DNA of 64,000 bases from Microbacterium kyungheense (GCF_006783905.1 NZ_VFPE01000006.1:1-64000), one strand, 5' to 3'; positions 42,314 to 51,112 are shown, counted from the first letter of the stretch. Numbers and translations are program-made. Notes: a model not told the origin generated them from the letters alone.

Positions 42314-43210
42314 ATGCGGGGCAGACACAAGATCGTCGGGGCCGGTGTGCTGATCGCTGCGACGCTGGTCACGGGGTGTGCCGCGCAGGATGCGGACGAG
42401 AGCGCGCTCACGGAGTTCTTGTCGGATGTTCCCGCTGCGCAGGCCGTCGAGGGATCGTTCATCGCGTTCAGCAGTGTCGCGCTGGCGGAAGGACTGGACG
42501 CTGAGCAGTCCGAGTCGGTGAAGTACGTCGGACTCGGGAACGTCGCTCCACAGGCACTCGAGACGGAACTCGGCGTCGACCTGGACGGCGCCGCGGCCTT
42601 CGTCACCATCGGGACGTATCCGCAGTCGGTGGCGCTCATCGCGGGGGGCCAGGTCGAGGACAGCGTCAGCAGCGCCGCGTCCCGAGCAGGGTGGGAGAGC
42701 ACCGATGACAGCGGCGTCCTCGTCAGTACGGGCTCGCATGCCGCATCGCTCGCCTCCGCCGCGACGTTCGTGCGTCCCGACGGCGACTCGGTGATCTTCT
42801 CCGGTCCGGACGTGGACCTGCGGACATGGGGTGCGGACGATCCGGTGATGCTCGGCGAAGAGCCCCGGGTCGTCGCGCTGGCCGACTGCCTCGGCGACGT
42901 CGCGGCAGCGCTGATCTCGGTGAACGACACCGGGGTGTCGTACGCGGTCGGAGCGCGAGGGGATGCCGAGACGACGAGCGTGATGTGCGTCCTGGGAGCG
43001 GACGGCGCCCAGGCAGAGGCGATCGCCTCCGCACTCGAGGACGGCCGGACGCCATCGGGGCGTCCGTACGCCGAGCTCCTCGAGGGCGCCGAGGTCTCAG
43101 AGGATGAAGACGTGCTCCGCGTCACCGCCACCCCGACGCAGGGAACTGCCGCGGGAGTGCTGCTGCAGCTGGCGATGCGCCGGGAGCTGCCGGGCATCGA
43201 CGCCGGCTAG
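42314..43210 (+). CDS. Predicted lipoprotein, function unknown
   Basis: 298 residues from ATG 42314 with GAGGAAAG upstream. The lipoprotein signal is short (GAGVLIAATLVTGC, Cys near residue 22). The mature protein is acidic and Ala/Ser-rich (SALTEFLSDVPAAQAVEGSF, VGLGNVAPQALETELGVDLD, EEPRVVALADCLGDVAAALI), with two further cysteines. I do not recognise a family. It diverges from the histidine kinase gene across a 191-bp region and may be regulated by or feed signals to that system. Confidence 0.7.
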   Translation: MRGRHKIVGAGVLIAATLVTGCAAQDADESALTEFLSDVPAAQAVEGSFIAFSSVALAEGLDAEQSESVKYVGLGNVAPQALETELGVDLDGAAAFVTIGTYPQSVALIAGGQVEDSVSSAASRAGWESTDDSGVLVSTGSHAASLASAATFVRPDGDSVIFSGPDVDLRTWGADDPVMLGEEPRVVALADCLGDVAAALISVNDTGVSYAVGARGDAETTSVMCVLGADGAQAEAIASALEDGRTPSGRPYAELLEGAEVSEDEDVLRVTATPTQGTAAGVLLQLAMRRELPGIDAG

Positions 43211-43229
43211 GACCCTCCGGCGGTGCCGG

Positions 43230-43460
43230 TCAGAAGCCGACGTTCAGAGCGTCGCCGAACGGCACCCGGCTGATCTTGATCAGCCAGACCGCGAGGGCGC
43301 CGAGCGGAACGGTCACGGCGAAGATGATCCAGGCCGGCTGCTGGCCGTTGACCAGCAGCCAGACGGCGGCGATGCCGAACAGGAAGGTGGCGGCGGCGGC
43401 CAGCCAGAACAGCACTCCCCCGATCACCGCGATCACCGGGCGTTGTTTGCGGGAAGTCAT
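43230..43460 (-). CDS. Small two-TM membrane protein
   Basis: 76 residues from ATG 43460 with AGAGGAA upstream. Two hydrophobic helices (about 10-35 and 42-62) are separated by NGQQPAW. It ends ISRVPFGDALNVGF. It follows a lipoprotein gene by 17 bp on the same strand, so the two are co-transcribed. No function can be assigned. Confidence 0.65.
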   Translation of the reverse strand: MTSRKQRPVIAVIGGVLFWLAAAATFLFGIAAVWLLVNGQQPAWIIFAVTVPLGALAVWLIKISRVPFGDALNVGF

Positions 43461-43477
43461 GTGATGTTCCTCTCTCG

Positions 43478-43960
43478 TCATCGGCACGCGTCCGTCTCGA
43501 CCGGAGCTGTCAGATCCAGCGAGACGGGAAAGCCGGGCTTCGCGCTGATCCGGAGCTCGGCGCCACGGGCGTCCCGTGCGGAAGCGACCTCCCAGCCGCC
43601 CGGGGTGTCCTCGTCGAGCCCCACGATGTCGTCGAATTCGTGCTGGCCGAGTACGCGGTTGACGGCTTCCCAGAGCTCTTCCGGGGTGCCCTCGACGATC
43701 TCGTCGGACGTGGTGCTGCGTGTCGGCAGGTAGAGCCGGCACTCTCCCGCATCCGCGGCGGCGTGCGTGCTCTCTGATTCCGTCTCCCAGAGGACCGCGG
43801 GGTATTCGGCGACGAGTTCGTCCGTCAGGTCCGCCATCACGGCCTCGTAGTGCCGGGTCCCGTCGGCCGCCGACATCGGAGCGGCCGCGCAGCCTGCGAC
43901 CCCGGCAGCGACGACCGCGAGCAGCACACCTGCCGCCGCGCGATGCGCATGTTCCCTCAT
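43478..43960 (-). CDS. Small predicted lipoprotein, function unknown
   Basis: 160 residues. The N-terminus MREHAHRAAAGVLLAVVAAG leads to the lipobox VAGC (Cys near residue 24). The mature part (MSAADGTRHYEAVMADLTDE, ECRLYLPTRSTTSDEIVEGT, FDDIVGLDEDTPGGWEVASA) reads like the short actinobacterial lipoproteins of unknown role. GTG codons three and six bases upstream are alternative starts and no ribosome site is strong. It is divergent from the MFS transporter gene. Confidence 0.65.
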   Translation of the reverse strand: MREHAHRAAAGVLLAVVAAGVAGCAAAPMSAADGTRHYEAVMADLTDELVAEYPAVLWETESESTHAAADAGECRLYLPTRSTTSDEIVEGTPEELWEAVNRVLGQHEFDDIVGLDEDTPGGWEVASARDARGAELRISAKPGFPVSLDLTAPVETDACR

Positions 43961-44157
43961 CACCACAACGCGTCCCGTTCCTCGATGTTCGAGCGCCGCT
44001 GAGCGGCCATCCTCCGACAGTCGATCTTCATCATGCCGCGAACCGACGGAGAGAGGATGCCGCGACCCACGCGCGCGCCGGCTCCAGTAGCCTGGCCAGG
44101 CGCCACGCCGACGTGGCGCGCTGCGGCGGCACCCGCCGTTCACCGAAGGGCCATACC

Positions 44158-45627
44158 GTGAGCGACATGAGCTCCCCCGAGTCGGACGCATCCGCCGCGG
44201 CCGACGCCCCGTCGTCGTCCCTGCCGCCCCTGTCGACCGCGGCGATGGACACCGGCGCCCTGTCGGACGCGCCGGTCCCCCGCCGCCGCGTGTTCGCGTG
44301 GGCGCTGTGGGATTGGGCGACCCAGCCCTTCAACACGGTGCTGCTGACGTTCGTGTGGGTGCCGAGCTTCTTGGTGTCGCCCTTCTTCCTCGATCCCGCG
44401 GTCGCGGCATCGGGCGTCGTCGACGGCGAGAAGATCGACTGCGACACCGGCGCGAACGCCGTGACCGAATACTGCCATGCGCTCGGCGCGCTGGACGCGA
44501 ACCTCGGCTGGGGCATCATGGCCGCCGGCATCCTGATCGCCCTGCTCGCGCCCGTGCTCGGCCAGCGCGCCGACGCGACCGGGCACCGCAAGCTCATGCT
44601 CGGCATCTTCACCGGCCTGCTCATCCTGTGTCAGCTCGGCATGGCCTTCGTGGGCGGCACCGCCGACCTCTTCTGGTTCGGCGTGGCGATGATCGCGTTC
44701 GGCAGCGTGGTGGGCGAGATCGCCGGCGCCAACTACAACGCGCTGCTGGTCTCGGTGTCGACGCCGAGGACCGTCGGCCGCGTGTCGGGGCTCGGGTGGG
44801 GCTTCGGGTACCTGGGCGGCATCGTCGCGCTCGCGATCGTGGTCGGCCTCATCCTCGGGGGCGTCCTGGACGGCACGCAGGGCACCACGTTCCAGTTCAT
44901 CGCCGCCGGGGCCACGGTGTGGACGATCCTGTTCTCGATCCCGATCTTCCGGAGCGTGCCCGAGCCGCCGCCGAGCGCCGACACCAAGAAGGTCAACTTC
45001 TTCGAGGGCTACGTCGAGCTCGTCCGCTCGGTCATCCGCCTGTGGCGCGAGAGCCGCCCGACGTTCTGGTTCCTGCTGGCCTCGGCGGTGTATCGCGACG
45101 GCCTGGCCGCCGTGTTCACGTTCGGCTCGGTGATCGCGGCGCGCGTCTTCGGGTTCGGGTTCACCGACCTCGTGATCTTCGGCATCGTGCTGAACCTCGT
45201 CGCCGGCGTCTCGACGATCTTCGTCGGCCGACTCGACGACCGCTTCGGCCCCAAGCCGGTCATCCTCACCGCGATCGGCGGCATCATCGCGTGCTGCCTC
45301 GCCGTCTTCGTGGGTGCCGGCGCAGGGCGGGCGCTGTTCTGGGTCGCCGGGATCGTGCTCGCCGCGCTCGTCGGTCCGGCGCAGGCCGCGTCGCGGTCGT
45401 TCCTGGCGCGGGTCACTCCGGCCGGCCGTGAGGGCGAGATCTTCGGCCTGTACGCCACCACCGGGCGCGCCGCGAGCTGGATGGCGGCGCTGCTGTGGGG
45501 CGTGTTCATCGCCGCCGCGGCCAATCAGACGCTGTACGGCATCCTCGCGATCGCGCTGGTGCTGGCGGTCGGCTTCGTGCTGCTCGTCTTCGTGAAGGCG
45601 CCGCCCCGGGTCGTCGCCGAGGCCTGA
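44158..45627 (+). CDS. MFS transporter, UMF1/Atg22-like
   Basis: 489 residues from GTG 44158 (GAAGGG upstream). About twelve membrane helices follow a polar 40-residue N-terminus. Landmarks are RRRVFAWALWDWATQPFNTV at the first helix, the loop GQRADATGHRKLML between helices, GEIAGANYNALLVSVSTP, and RLDDRFGPKPVILT in the second half. These match the UMF1 (unknown major facilitator 1) family, related to fungal Atg22 vacuolar amino-acid effluxers. The substrate in bacteria is not established. It is a single-gene unit with a hairpin terminator at 45638-45658. Confidence 0.87.
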   Translation: MSDMSSPESDASAAADAPSSSLPPLSTAAMDTGALSDAPVPRRRVFAWALWDWATQPFNTVLLTFVWVPSFLVSPFFLDPAVAASGVVDGEKIDCDTGANAVTEYCHALGALDANLGWGIMAAGILIALLAPVLGQRADATGHRKLMLGIFTGLLILCQLGMAFVGGTADLFWFGVAMIAFGSVVGEIAGANYNALLVSVSTPRTVGRVSGLGWGFGYLGGIVALAIVVGLILGGVLDGTQGTTFQFIAAGATVWTILFSIPIFRSVPEPPPSADTKKVNFFEGYVELVRSVIRLWRESRPTFWFLLASAVYRDGLAAVFTFGSVIAARVFGFGFTDLVIFGIVLNLVAGVSTIFVGRLDDRFGPKPVILTAIGGIIACCLAVFVGAGAGRALFWVAGIVLAALVGPAQAASRSFLARVTPAGREGEIFGLYATTGRAASWMAALLWGVFIAAAANQTLYGILAIALVLAVGFVLLVFVKAPPRVVAEA

Positions 45628-45637
45628 CGGCCATCGG

Positions 45638-45658
45638 CTCGCGGCCGCGGGCCGCGAG
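45638..45658 (+). terminator. Hairpin after the MFS transporter
   Basis: A perfect 9-bp stem CTCGCGGCC / GGCCGCGAG with a 3-nt loop, 11 bp after the stop. Confidence 0.7.
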
Positions 45659-45757
45659 GGGTGCGGCATCCGATAATCTCGCTTCGGGGATTCTTCACCG
45701 ATGCGATTGGGGGCGGTCGCGCGTTTCCCTGCGCCGAGCCCACCCCCGAAAGGCACC

Positions 45758-46315
45758 GTGTCCGTCACGCTCACCGAGAATCGCCGCGCGGCGCGCCATC
45801 GGCGCGCGCTCGGCTACTGGGCGGTGCTCCTCTCGCTGACCCTGTCGCTGTGGGTCGGCTCGCAGGTCGTCCCGCACGACTGGGTGCATCGGCCGGCCCT
45901 GTTCGTCCACCTGGCGTCGGTGATCGTGGGGCTCGGCTCCGCGGTGCTGCTGGAGATGAGCGGACTGCTCTGGATGCTGCGCCGCACCCAGCTCGAAGAC
46001 CTGCGCCGCGTCGAGCGCACCGTCAGCGCGCTGGCGTGGCTGGGCATCGCGGGCCTGCTCTTCTCGGGCGCCTTCCTGCAGCCCGACCTCACGAATCCGC
46101 TCACGGATCTCAAGATGCTCGCGGTGCTCGTGGCGGCCATGAACGGGGTCGCGATGACCCGGCTCACCGCCGAACTGCGGCGGCTTCCTGCCCGCGTGCG
46201 GTTCTCGATGCTTCCCGGCCGGATGCGGCTGTGGTGCGTGTGGAGCGCCGTGGTGTCGCAGGCGGGCTGGTGGACGGCCGTGCTGATCGGGATGCTGAAC
46301 ACCGCCTCGGGGTGA
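45758..46315 (+). CDS. Conserved four-TM membrane protein
   Basis: 185 residues from GTG 45758 (CGAAAGGCACC upstream). Four to five hydrophobic helices are visible: GYWAVLLSLTLSLWVGSQVV, LFVHLASVIVGLGSAVLLEM, ALAWLGIAGLLFSGAFL, MLAVLVAAMNGVAMTRL and a C-terminal VVSQAGWWTAVLIGML. Two His residues (VVPHDWVHRPALFVHLAS) early in helices could be heme or metal ligands, but this is speculative. No family recognised. Confidence 0.68.
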   Translation: MSVTLTENRRAARHRRALGYWAVLLSLTLSLWVGSQVVPHDWVHRPALFVHLASVIVGLGSAVLLEMSGLLWMLRRTQLEDLRRVERTVSALAWLGIAGLLFSGAFLQPDLTNPLTDLKMLAVLVAAMNGVAMTRLTAELRRLPARVRFSMLPGRMRLWCVWSAVVSQAGWWTAVLIGMLNTASG

Positions 46316-46368
46316 TCTCACAGCGAGCACTCACTCGCCTCCCGGCGCGTTGGTCGTTAGGCTGTGGC

Positions 46369-46393
46369 TTTACCGGACGACCCGGCCGGTAAA
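46369..46393. other. Inverted repeat upstream of the VWA protein gene
   Basis: An 8-bp perfect inverted repeat TTTACCGG / CCGGTAAA separated by 9 bp. It lies 54 bp after one gene and 46 bp before the next, and is more A/T-rich than the GC hairpins nearby. It could be a terminator or an operator. Confidence 0.5.
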
Positions 46394-46439
46394 CCCCCCG
46401 ATCGGCCTCACGGCCAGACCCGACCTCGAGGATGCCTTG

Positions 46440-48572
46440 ATGCGCGATCGCACGCGCGGCGACGAGGACGCGCCCGGACCTCGCCGCGGCCAGTCCTCAC
46501 CGCCCCCGACGGCAGCGTTGCCGACCTCTTCCGTCCCCGATCCGTCGCCCGCACCGGTGCCCTCCGCGACCGCCGCCACCGGCTGGACGCCGACCGGATC
46601 GACCCCCTCCGCCGGGTCCTCAGGCCCCTCCGGCCCCTCGGCCACCAAGCCCGCCGGCGCGAAGCCGGGCCGGCCGACCGCGATGGACGAGCGGCGTGAG
46701 CGGCGCCGCAAGCGACGCAAGCAGATCATGCTGTGGACGACCGTCGCCGGCATCGTCGTGCTGGTCGGCTCGATCGGCACGGTGTCGTACGCGATCGTCT
46801 CGAACCTCGCCGGCTCCGGCGCGGCCGCGGCTGCCGACCCGCCTCCGGCGGCCCCGGCCGTCGTGAAGCCCATCGTCTTCCCGCAGGACGAGCCTGCCGC
46901 CACCGCCGGCGCCGAGCCGTGCGTCACCGTGCGCGTGCTCTCGTCGTTCGAGAACGCCGAGATGGTCGAGAGTCTCGCGAACGCCTACAACGCCCAGCCG
47001 CGCAACGTCGCCGGCTCGTGCGTCACGGTGACCTCGAGCAAAGAGAAGTCGGGTGCGGCGGCCGCTGTCGTGGCCGCCGGCTTCCCGAACTCCCCCGACG
47101 ACGAGAAGCCCATCGTGTGGCTGCCCGACTCGTCCACCTGGGTCGATGTCGCGCAGTCCGAGGGTGCGACGGCGATCGGCCGCGAGGGGACGAGCGTCGC
47201 GATCTCGAACATCGTGCTCGCGATGCCCAAGCCCCTGGCCCAGGCGATCGGCTGGTCCTCAGAGGCGCCGACGTGGTCCGACGTGTTCGAATCCGCCGGG
47301 GATGCCGACCTCTGGAGCGGACTCGGCCACCCCGAGTGGGGCGCGTTCAAGCTCGGCAAGACGAGCCCTCTCGTCGCCACGTCGGGCGAGGCGGCGATGT
47401 ACGCGTCGTACGGCACGGCCGCCGGCTCGCTCGCCGATCTCACGGCCGCCGAGGTCGACGACCCCGCGGTGCAGGCCACCGTCCACGAGAACGAGACCTC
47501 CACGAGCCACTACATGGCCACGCCCGAGCACTTCCTGTGGCACGCGCGCCAGGCCGAGGCATCCGGCTCCTCCGCCGACTTCCTGTCGGCCGTGATCGTC
47601 GACGAGAAGTCGGTGTGGGACTACAACCGCGGCATCACCAGCCGCGACGGCATCACGCGCACGCAGGCGGATCCGCCGGCCGAGCAGCTGATCCCGATCT
47701 ACCCGACCGACGGCTACTACGCCGCAGACAACCCCGCCATGCGGCTCACCGGCGCCTGGATCGACCCGGTCGAGTCCGAGGCCGCCGCAGACTTCATCCG
47801 CTACGCGCTCACGGCGCAGGGCCAGTCGGTCGTGCGGGGCGCGGGCTACCGCGACCTCAACCGCGCGCTCGACGAGAGCGTGCAGAAGGTCGGCCAGCTC
47901 TCAGACGAGCTGACCACCGCGCTCGCCTTCCCCGGCGCCGACGTCGTGACCGCCGTGCAGGCGTCGTTCCCCGACGTCCGCAAGCGCGCCAACGTGCTGT
48001 TCCTCCTCGACGTGTCGGGGTCGATGGACGAGCCGATCTCGCCGAGCGACACCAAGCTGACGCAGGCGCGCAAGGCGATCGAGGCGGCGCTCGGGCACTT
48101 CACGTCGGGCGACGACGTCGGTCTCGCCGGGTTCGCGCAATCGCCCGACGGCGCCCTGGTGCCGGGCCTCGTGTCGCCGGTCGCCGACATCGGCACATCG
48201 CGCGACGGCTTCCTGGGCGCGCTGAACGGCATCACCTCGATGGGCGACACCCCGCTGTACCAGGCGGTCGACGACTTCGCGAAGCAGCAGGCCGCCTCGT
48301 GGACGAGCGACCACATCAACGCCATCGTGCTGCTCAGCGACGGCAAGAACGACACGCCGAACGCCCCGACCATCGGCGCCGAGCAGATGATCGCCGACCT
48401 GAAGGACATGCACCACGCCACCCCGGTGCTGATCTTCACGCTCGCGTACGGAGCCGACGCGGATGTGCCGACCCTGCAGTCGATCTCGAGCGCGACGGGC
48501 GCGCACTACTACGACGCGACCGACCCGTCCAAGCTCGAGGCCGTGCTCAGCGAGCTCGTCACGAGCTTCTGA
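46440..48572 (+). CDS. Membrane-anchored protein fusing a binding-protein-like domain to a VWA domain
   Basis: 710 residues from ATG 46440 (GAGGATGCC upstream). A Pro/Ser/Thr-rich cytoplasmic segment (1-80) and RRERRRKRRKQ precede one membrane helix (about 98-118). Residues about 135-480 look like a periplasmic binding-protein fold (VRVLSSFENAEMVESLANAY, KLGKTSPLVATSGEAAMYAS, IPIYPTDGYYAADNPAMRL). Residues about 515-700 form a von Willebrand A domain with an intact metal site: LFLLDVSGSMDEP, the TPLYQAV threonine and LLSDGKND. Such fused proteins are widespread in actinobacteria but poorly understood; ligand recognition at the cell surface is inferred. Confidence 0.82.
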   Translation: MRDRTRGDEDAPGPRRGQSSPPPTAALPTSSVPDPSPAPVPSATAATGWTPTGSTPSAGSSGPSGPSATKPAGAKPGRPTAMDERRERRRKRRKQIMLWTTVAGIVVLVGSIGTVSYAIVSNLAGSGAAAAADPPPAAPAVVKPIVFPQDEPAATAGAEPCVTVRVLSSFENAEMVESLANAYNAQPRNVAGSCVTVTSSKEKSGAAAAVVAAGFPNSPDDEKPIVWLPDSSTWVDVAQSEGATAIGREGTSVAISNIVLAMPKPLAQAIGWSSEAPTWSDVFESAGDADLWSGLGHPEWGAFKLGKTSPLVATSGEAAMYASYGTAAGSLADLTAAEVDDPAVQATVHENETSTSHYMATPEHFLWHARQAEASGSSADFLSAVIVDEKSVWDYNRGITSRDGITRTQADPPAEQLIPIYPTDGYYAADNPAMRLTGAWIDPVESEAAADFIRYALTAQGQSVVRGAGYRDLNRALDESVQKVGQLSDELTTALAFPGADVVTAVQASFPDVRKRANVLFLLDVSGSMDEPISPSDTKLTQARKAIEAALGHFTSGDDVGLAGFAQSPDGALVPGLVSPVADIGTSRDGFLGALNGITSMGDTPLYQAVDDFAKQQAASWTSDHINAIVLLSDGKNDTPNAPTIGAEQMIADLKDMHHATPVLIFTLAYGADADVPTLQSISSATGAHYYDATDPSKLEAVLSELVTSF

Positions 48573-48611
48573 GCCGCGCATCGGGGCGGGCGCGCCCGCG
48601 CCGCGCCGCAG

Positions 48612-48641
48612 CAGGTCGCCGGTGATCGGTCAGACGACCTG
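48612..48641. terminator. Weak hairpin between convergent genes
   Basis: A 7-bp stem CAGGTCG / CGACCTG with a 16-nt loop holding a smaller stem, between the VWA gene and the MarR-like gene. Confidence 0.4.
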
Positions 48642-48651
48642 AGCGACCCCG

Positions 48652-49266
48652 TCAGGCGCCGGGCCAGGAGTCGGCGAGCTTCGTCAGCAGACGGGCGAGC
48701 TCGGCGCGCTCGGCGTCGGTGAACGCGGCGAGCGCGGCGTCGATCGCCTCGCGCCGCTCCCCCCGGAACCCGCGCACGAGTCGCGTGCCGGCATCCGTCA
48801 GCGCCACGCGGGTGCGGCGGGCGTCATCGGGATCGGCTTCGCGACGCACCAGGCCCAGCTCGACGGACTGCTGCACGAGCCGCGACGCGCGCGGCTGATC
48901 CACGCCGACGGCGTCGGCGATCTCGCCGACCGAGAGCGGATGGGATGCCGCAGCCAGCGCCTCGAGCAGCCGCATGCGCGCGGGGCCGCCGAAGCGCCCG
49001 CCGCCCCCGCCCCATGGCGGTCCGCCGTGCCCGGCCGGCATTCCGCGGCCCCACGGACCGCCGCGCCCGGGGGCCGCGTCCGGCCCGTCGGCGTCCAGCC
49101 CGTGCGCTCCGTGCATGCCGCGAGGGCCGGCGTGGCCGTGCCCGTGCGGGCCCGCTCCCCGCGGCCCGGGGCCTTCGGTCCACGGCGGTCGCGGCATCCG
49201 GCGTCCTCGCAGACGTGCAAGGGCTGCGGCGATGGCATCGGAGGGGTCGTCGGGTGCGGACGGCAT
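48652..49266 (-). CDS. MarR-like regulator with a Gly/His/Pro-rich N-terminus
   Basis: 204 residues. The first 95 residues are rich in Gly, Pro and His (GPHGHGHAGPRGMHGAHG, GGPPWGGGGGRFGGPARM) with no fold. A winged helix-turn-helix follows (LLEALAAASHPLSVGEIADA, DQPRASRLVQQSVELGLVRR, DDARRTRVALTDAGTRL), typical of MarR regulators. The His-rich stretch could bind metal ions such as nickel, zinc or copper. It diverges from a second regulator with a similar odd tail, across a region full of CATG palindromes, suggesting mutual or self-control. Confidence 0.8.
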   Translation of the reverse strand: MPSAPDDPSDAIAAALARLRGRRMPRPPWTEGPGPRGAGPHGHGHAGPRGMHGAHGLDADGPDAAPGRGGPWGRGMPAGHGGPPWGGGGGRFGGPARMRLLEALAAASHPLSVGEIADAVGVDQPRASRLVQQSVELGLVRREADPDDARRTRVALTDAGTRLVRGFRGERREAIDAALAAFTDAERAELARLLTKLADSWPGA

Positions 49267-49287
49267 GAGCCCAATTTACATGTGACT

Positions 49288-49312
49288 TGACATGCACTCC
49301 AAGTCCATGTCA
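49288..49312. promoter_or_regulatory. Palindromic operator candidate (TGACATG-N11-CATGTCA)
   Basis: Perfect 7-bp arms separated by 11 bp, between the two divergent MarR-like genes and only 22 bp upstream of the leftward start codon. Confidence 0.65.
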
Positions 49313-49315
49313 CAC

Positions 49316-49329
49316 TGCATGTACATGCA
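49316..49329. promoter_or_regulatory. Perfect 14-bp palindrome TGCATGTACATGCA
   Basis: A second operator candidate in the same divergent region, with a further ACATGT at 49335-49340. The shared CATGT half-sites suggest one regulator binding several sites. Confidence 0.65.
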
Positions 49330-49383
49330 CACAGACATGTAATTCGCGGCCGGACCCGCCGGCCGCCATCGAAAGGACTTCTC

Positions 49384-50229
49384 ATGGACGACATGAATCA
49401 GAATGAAGAGAGCACCGGCACCCCTCGCACGGAGCGCCCGCTCGGCTACTGGCTGCGCACCGTCGACGCCCTGATCTCGGGCGCCTTCGCCGAGTCGCTG
49501 GACGCCGAAGGCGTCTCGCGTCGCGACTGGATGGTGCTGAACGTGCTGTCGGGCGACGTCGACGCACCCGGTCTCAGCGAGCGCCTCGCCCGCAAGGGCA
49601 AGCGCCTGCGGTCGCTCGAAGACCGCGGCTGGGTGCTCGAACAGGGCGACGGCACCTGGGTGCTCACCGATATCGGCCGCGCCGAGAAGGAGCGCATCGG
49701 CGCCATCGTCGACGGCATCCGCTCGCGCGTGGCCGGCGCGATCGGCGACGACGCGTACACGCAGCTCACCGCCTCGCTCGAGGCCATCGCGCGCGAACTG
49801 GGCTGGGACGAGGCGACGGCCGCCGAGCGCGGCTTCGGCCGCCCCGGGTTCGGTCGCGGCTTCGGCCGCCCGCCGTTCGGCGCCCCGGGCTTCGGCCCCT
49901 TCGGCCCCGGCTTCGGACCGCGCTTCGACGCTCCGCTCGACCCCGCGCTGCGCTACGGCTTCGGCCCGAATCGCCACCGCGGGTTCGGTCCGGGTCGCCC
50001 CGGCCGTCCCGCCGAGCGCGGCGACGAGCCCATGCGCGGCTACGGCCACGGCCACGGCCCGCAGGCTGAGGACGCCGGGGGCCACGATCACCCGCACGGC
50101 GGCCACGGTCACCACGACCAGCCGCACCACGGCGGGCACGGCCACGGCGGCGGTCGCCGCGCACAGGAGGCGTACGAGCGCGGCTTCGACGCCGGGTTCG
50201 CGCGCGGCCGCGAGGCCCGCGACGCCTGA
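49384..50229 (+). CDS. MarR-like regulator with Gly/Phe-rich and His-rich C-terminus
   Basis: 281 residues, ATG preceded by AAAGGA. The N-terminal 140 residues form a MarR-like winged helix domain (LGYWLRTVDALISGAFAESL, VSRRDWMVLNVLSGDV, SLEDRGWVLEQGDGTWVLTD, RAEKERIGAIVDGIRSRV). Residues about 150-200 are repeats of Gly-Phe-Gly-Arg/Pro, and about 218-255 are very His-rich (GYGHGHGPQ, GGHDHPHGGHGHHDQPHHGG). The last 20 residues form a basic/acidic helix. The His stretch suggests metal binding and the Gly/Phe part a disordered, self-associating tail. Targets unknown; the upstream palindromes are candidates. Confidence 0.8.
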   Translation: MDDMNQNEESTGTPRTERPLGYWLRTVDALISGAFAESLDAEGVSRRDWMVLNVLSGDVDAPGLSERLARKGKRLRSLEDRGWVLEQGDGTWVLTDIGRAEKERIGAIVDGIRSRVAGAIGDDAYTQLTASLEAIARELGWDEATAAERGFGRPGFGRGFGRPPFGAPGFGPFGPGFGPRFDAPLDPALRYGFGPNRHRGFGPGRPGRPAERGDEPMRGYGHGHGPQAEDAGGHDHPHGGHGHHDQPHHGGHGHGGGRRAQEAYERGFDAGFARGREARDA

Positions 50230-50280
50230 GCGCAGCATCCCTCCACGCAGAATCGGATCCGCATCCGCGGATCGACGCGT

Positions 50281-50318
50281 CGACACGCCGGTCGGGGACT
50301 TCCCCGACCGGCGTGTCG
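50281..50318 (+). terminator. Strong terminator hairpin
   Basis: A perfect 17-bp stem (50281-50297 with 50302-50318) and a 4-nt loop, 51 bp after the His-rich regulator gene. Confidence 0.85.
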
Positions 50319-50419
50319 CGTCTCGCGTCCGCATGCGCGGATCCGCGGCTGCGTCAGGACCGAGTGGATGCCGCGACCCGCGTCACGCGCGCGACACATG
50401 CGCCGGGCACAATGGGGGC

Positions 50420-51112
50420 GTGACCCGTCCGGCGCTCCTCGCGATCTCGCACGGCACGTCCTCGCCCGAGGGGCAGGCGGCCGTGGCCGCCCTCGTCGGC
50501 GCCGTCGCCCGGCGCCTGCCCGACACGATCGTGCGCCTCGGGCATGTCGACGTGCAGCAGCCCGACGTGGCGGCATCCCTCGACGCGATCCCGACCGGGA
50601 CGCCGGTCGTCATCGTCCCGCTGCTGCTGTCGGCGGGCTACCACGTCCGCGTCGACCTGATCCAGCAGTCAGCGGGCCGCGACGGCGTGACGATCGCCCC
50701 GGCGCTCGGGCCGGACGAGCGCCTGGTCGATGCCCTCGTCAGTCGTCTGGCCGGCGTCGCACCGGCACCGGACGACACGCTCGTGCTCGCGGTCGCAGGG
50801 TCGAGCGACGACCGCGCCAACGAGGACTGCCGGGTGACGGCACGGATGCTGGGCGCACGACTCGGGCGCCCCGTCGGCGTCGGGTTCCTCGCCGCCGCCG
50901 ATCCGCGGCTGGACGTCGCCGTCGGGTCCGCCGGCGGCCGGGTCGTCCTCGCGAACTACCTGCTCGCGCCGGGGTACTTCCACGACCTCGCCGTGACGCT
51001 GTCGGGCGGAGCCACGGTCGCGCCGCCGCTGCTCGGGAGCGATGAGCCGCCGGCATCCCTCGTCGACCTCGTCGTGGACCGCTACAACGACACCGCCGCT
51101 TTGTCGGACTGA
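50420..51112 (+). CDS. CbiX/SirB-type sirohydrochlorin ferrochelatase
   Basis: 230 residues from GTG 50420. Two chelatase domains are visible: the N-terminal one with LLAISHGTSSPEGQAAV and PLLLSAGYHVRVDL, whose His11 and His75 are the usual metal-inserting pair, and a C-terminal one (VLAVAGSSDDRANEDC, VLANYLLAPGYFHDLAVTL). The enzyme inserts iron into sirohydrochlorin, the last step of siroheme synthesis (cobalt in related B12 enzymes). It lies just upstream of a siroheme sulfite reductase gene, with cobA downstream, which supports the siroheme role. The GTG follows TGGGGGC. Confidence 0.87.
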   Translation: MTRPALLAISHGTSSPEGQAAVAALVGAVARRLPDTIVRLGHVDVQQPDVAASLDAIPTGTPVVIVPLLLSAGYHVRVDLIQQSAGRDGVTIAPALGPDERLVDALVSRLAGVAPAPDDTLVLAVAGSSDDRANEDCRVTARMLGARLGRPVGVGFLAAADPRLDVAVGSAGGRVVLANYLLAPGYFHDLAVTLSGGATVAPPLLGSDEPPASLVDLVVDRYNDTAALSD

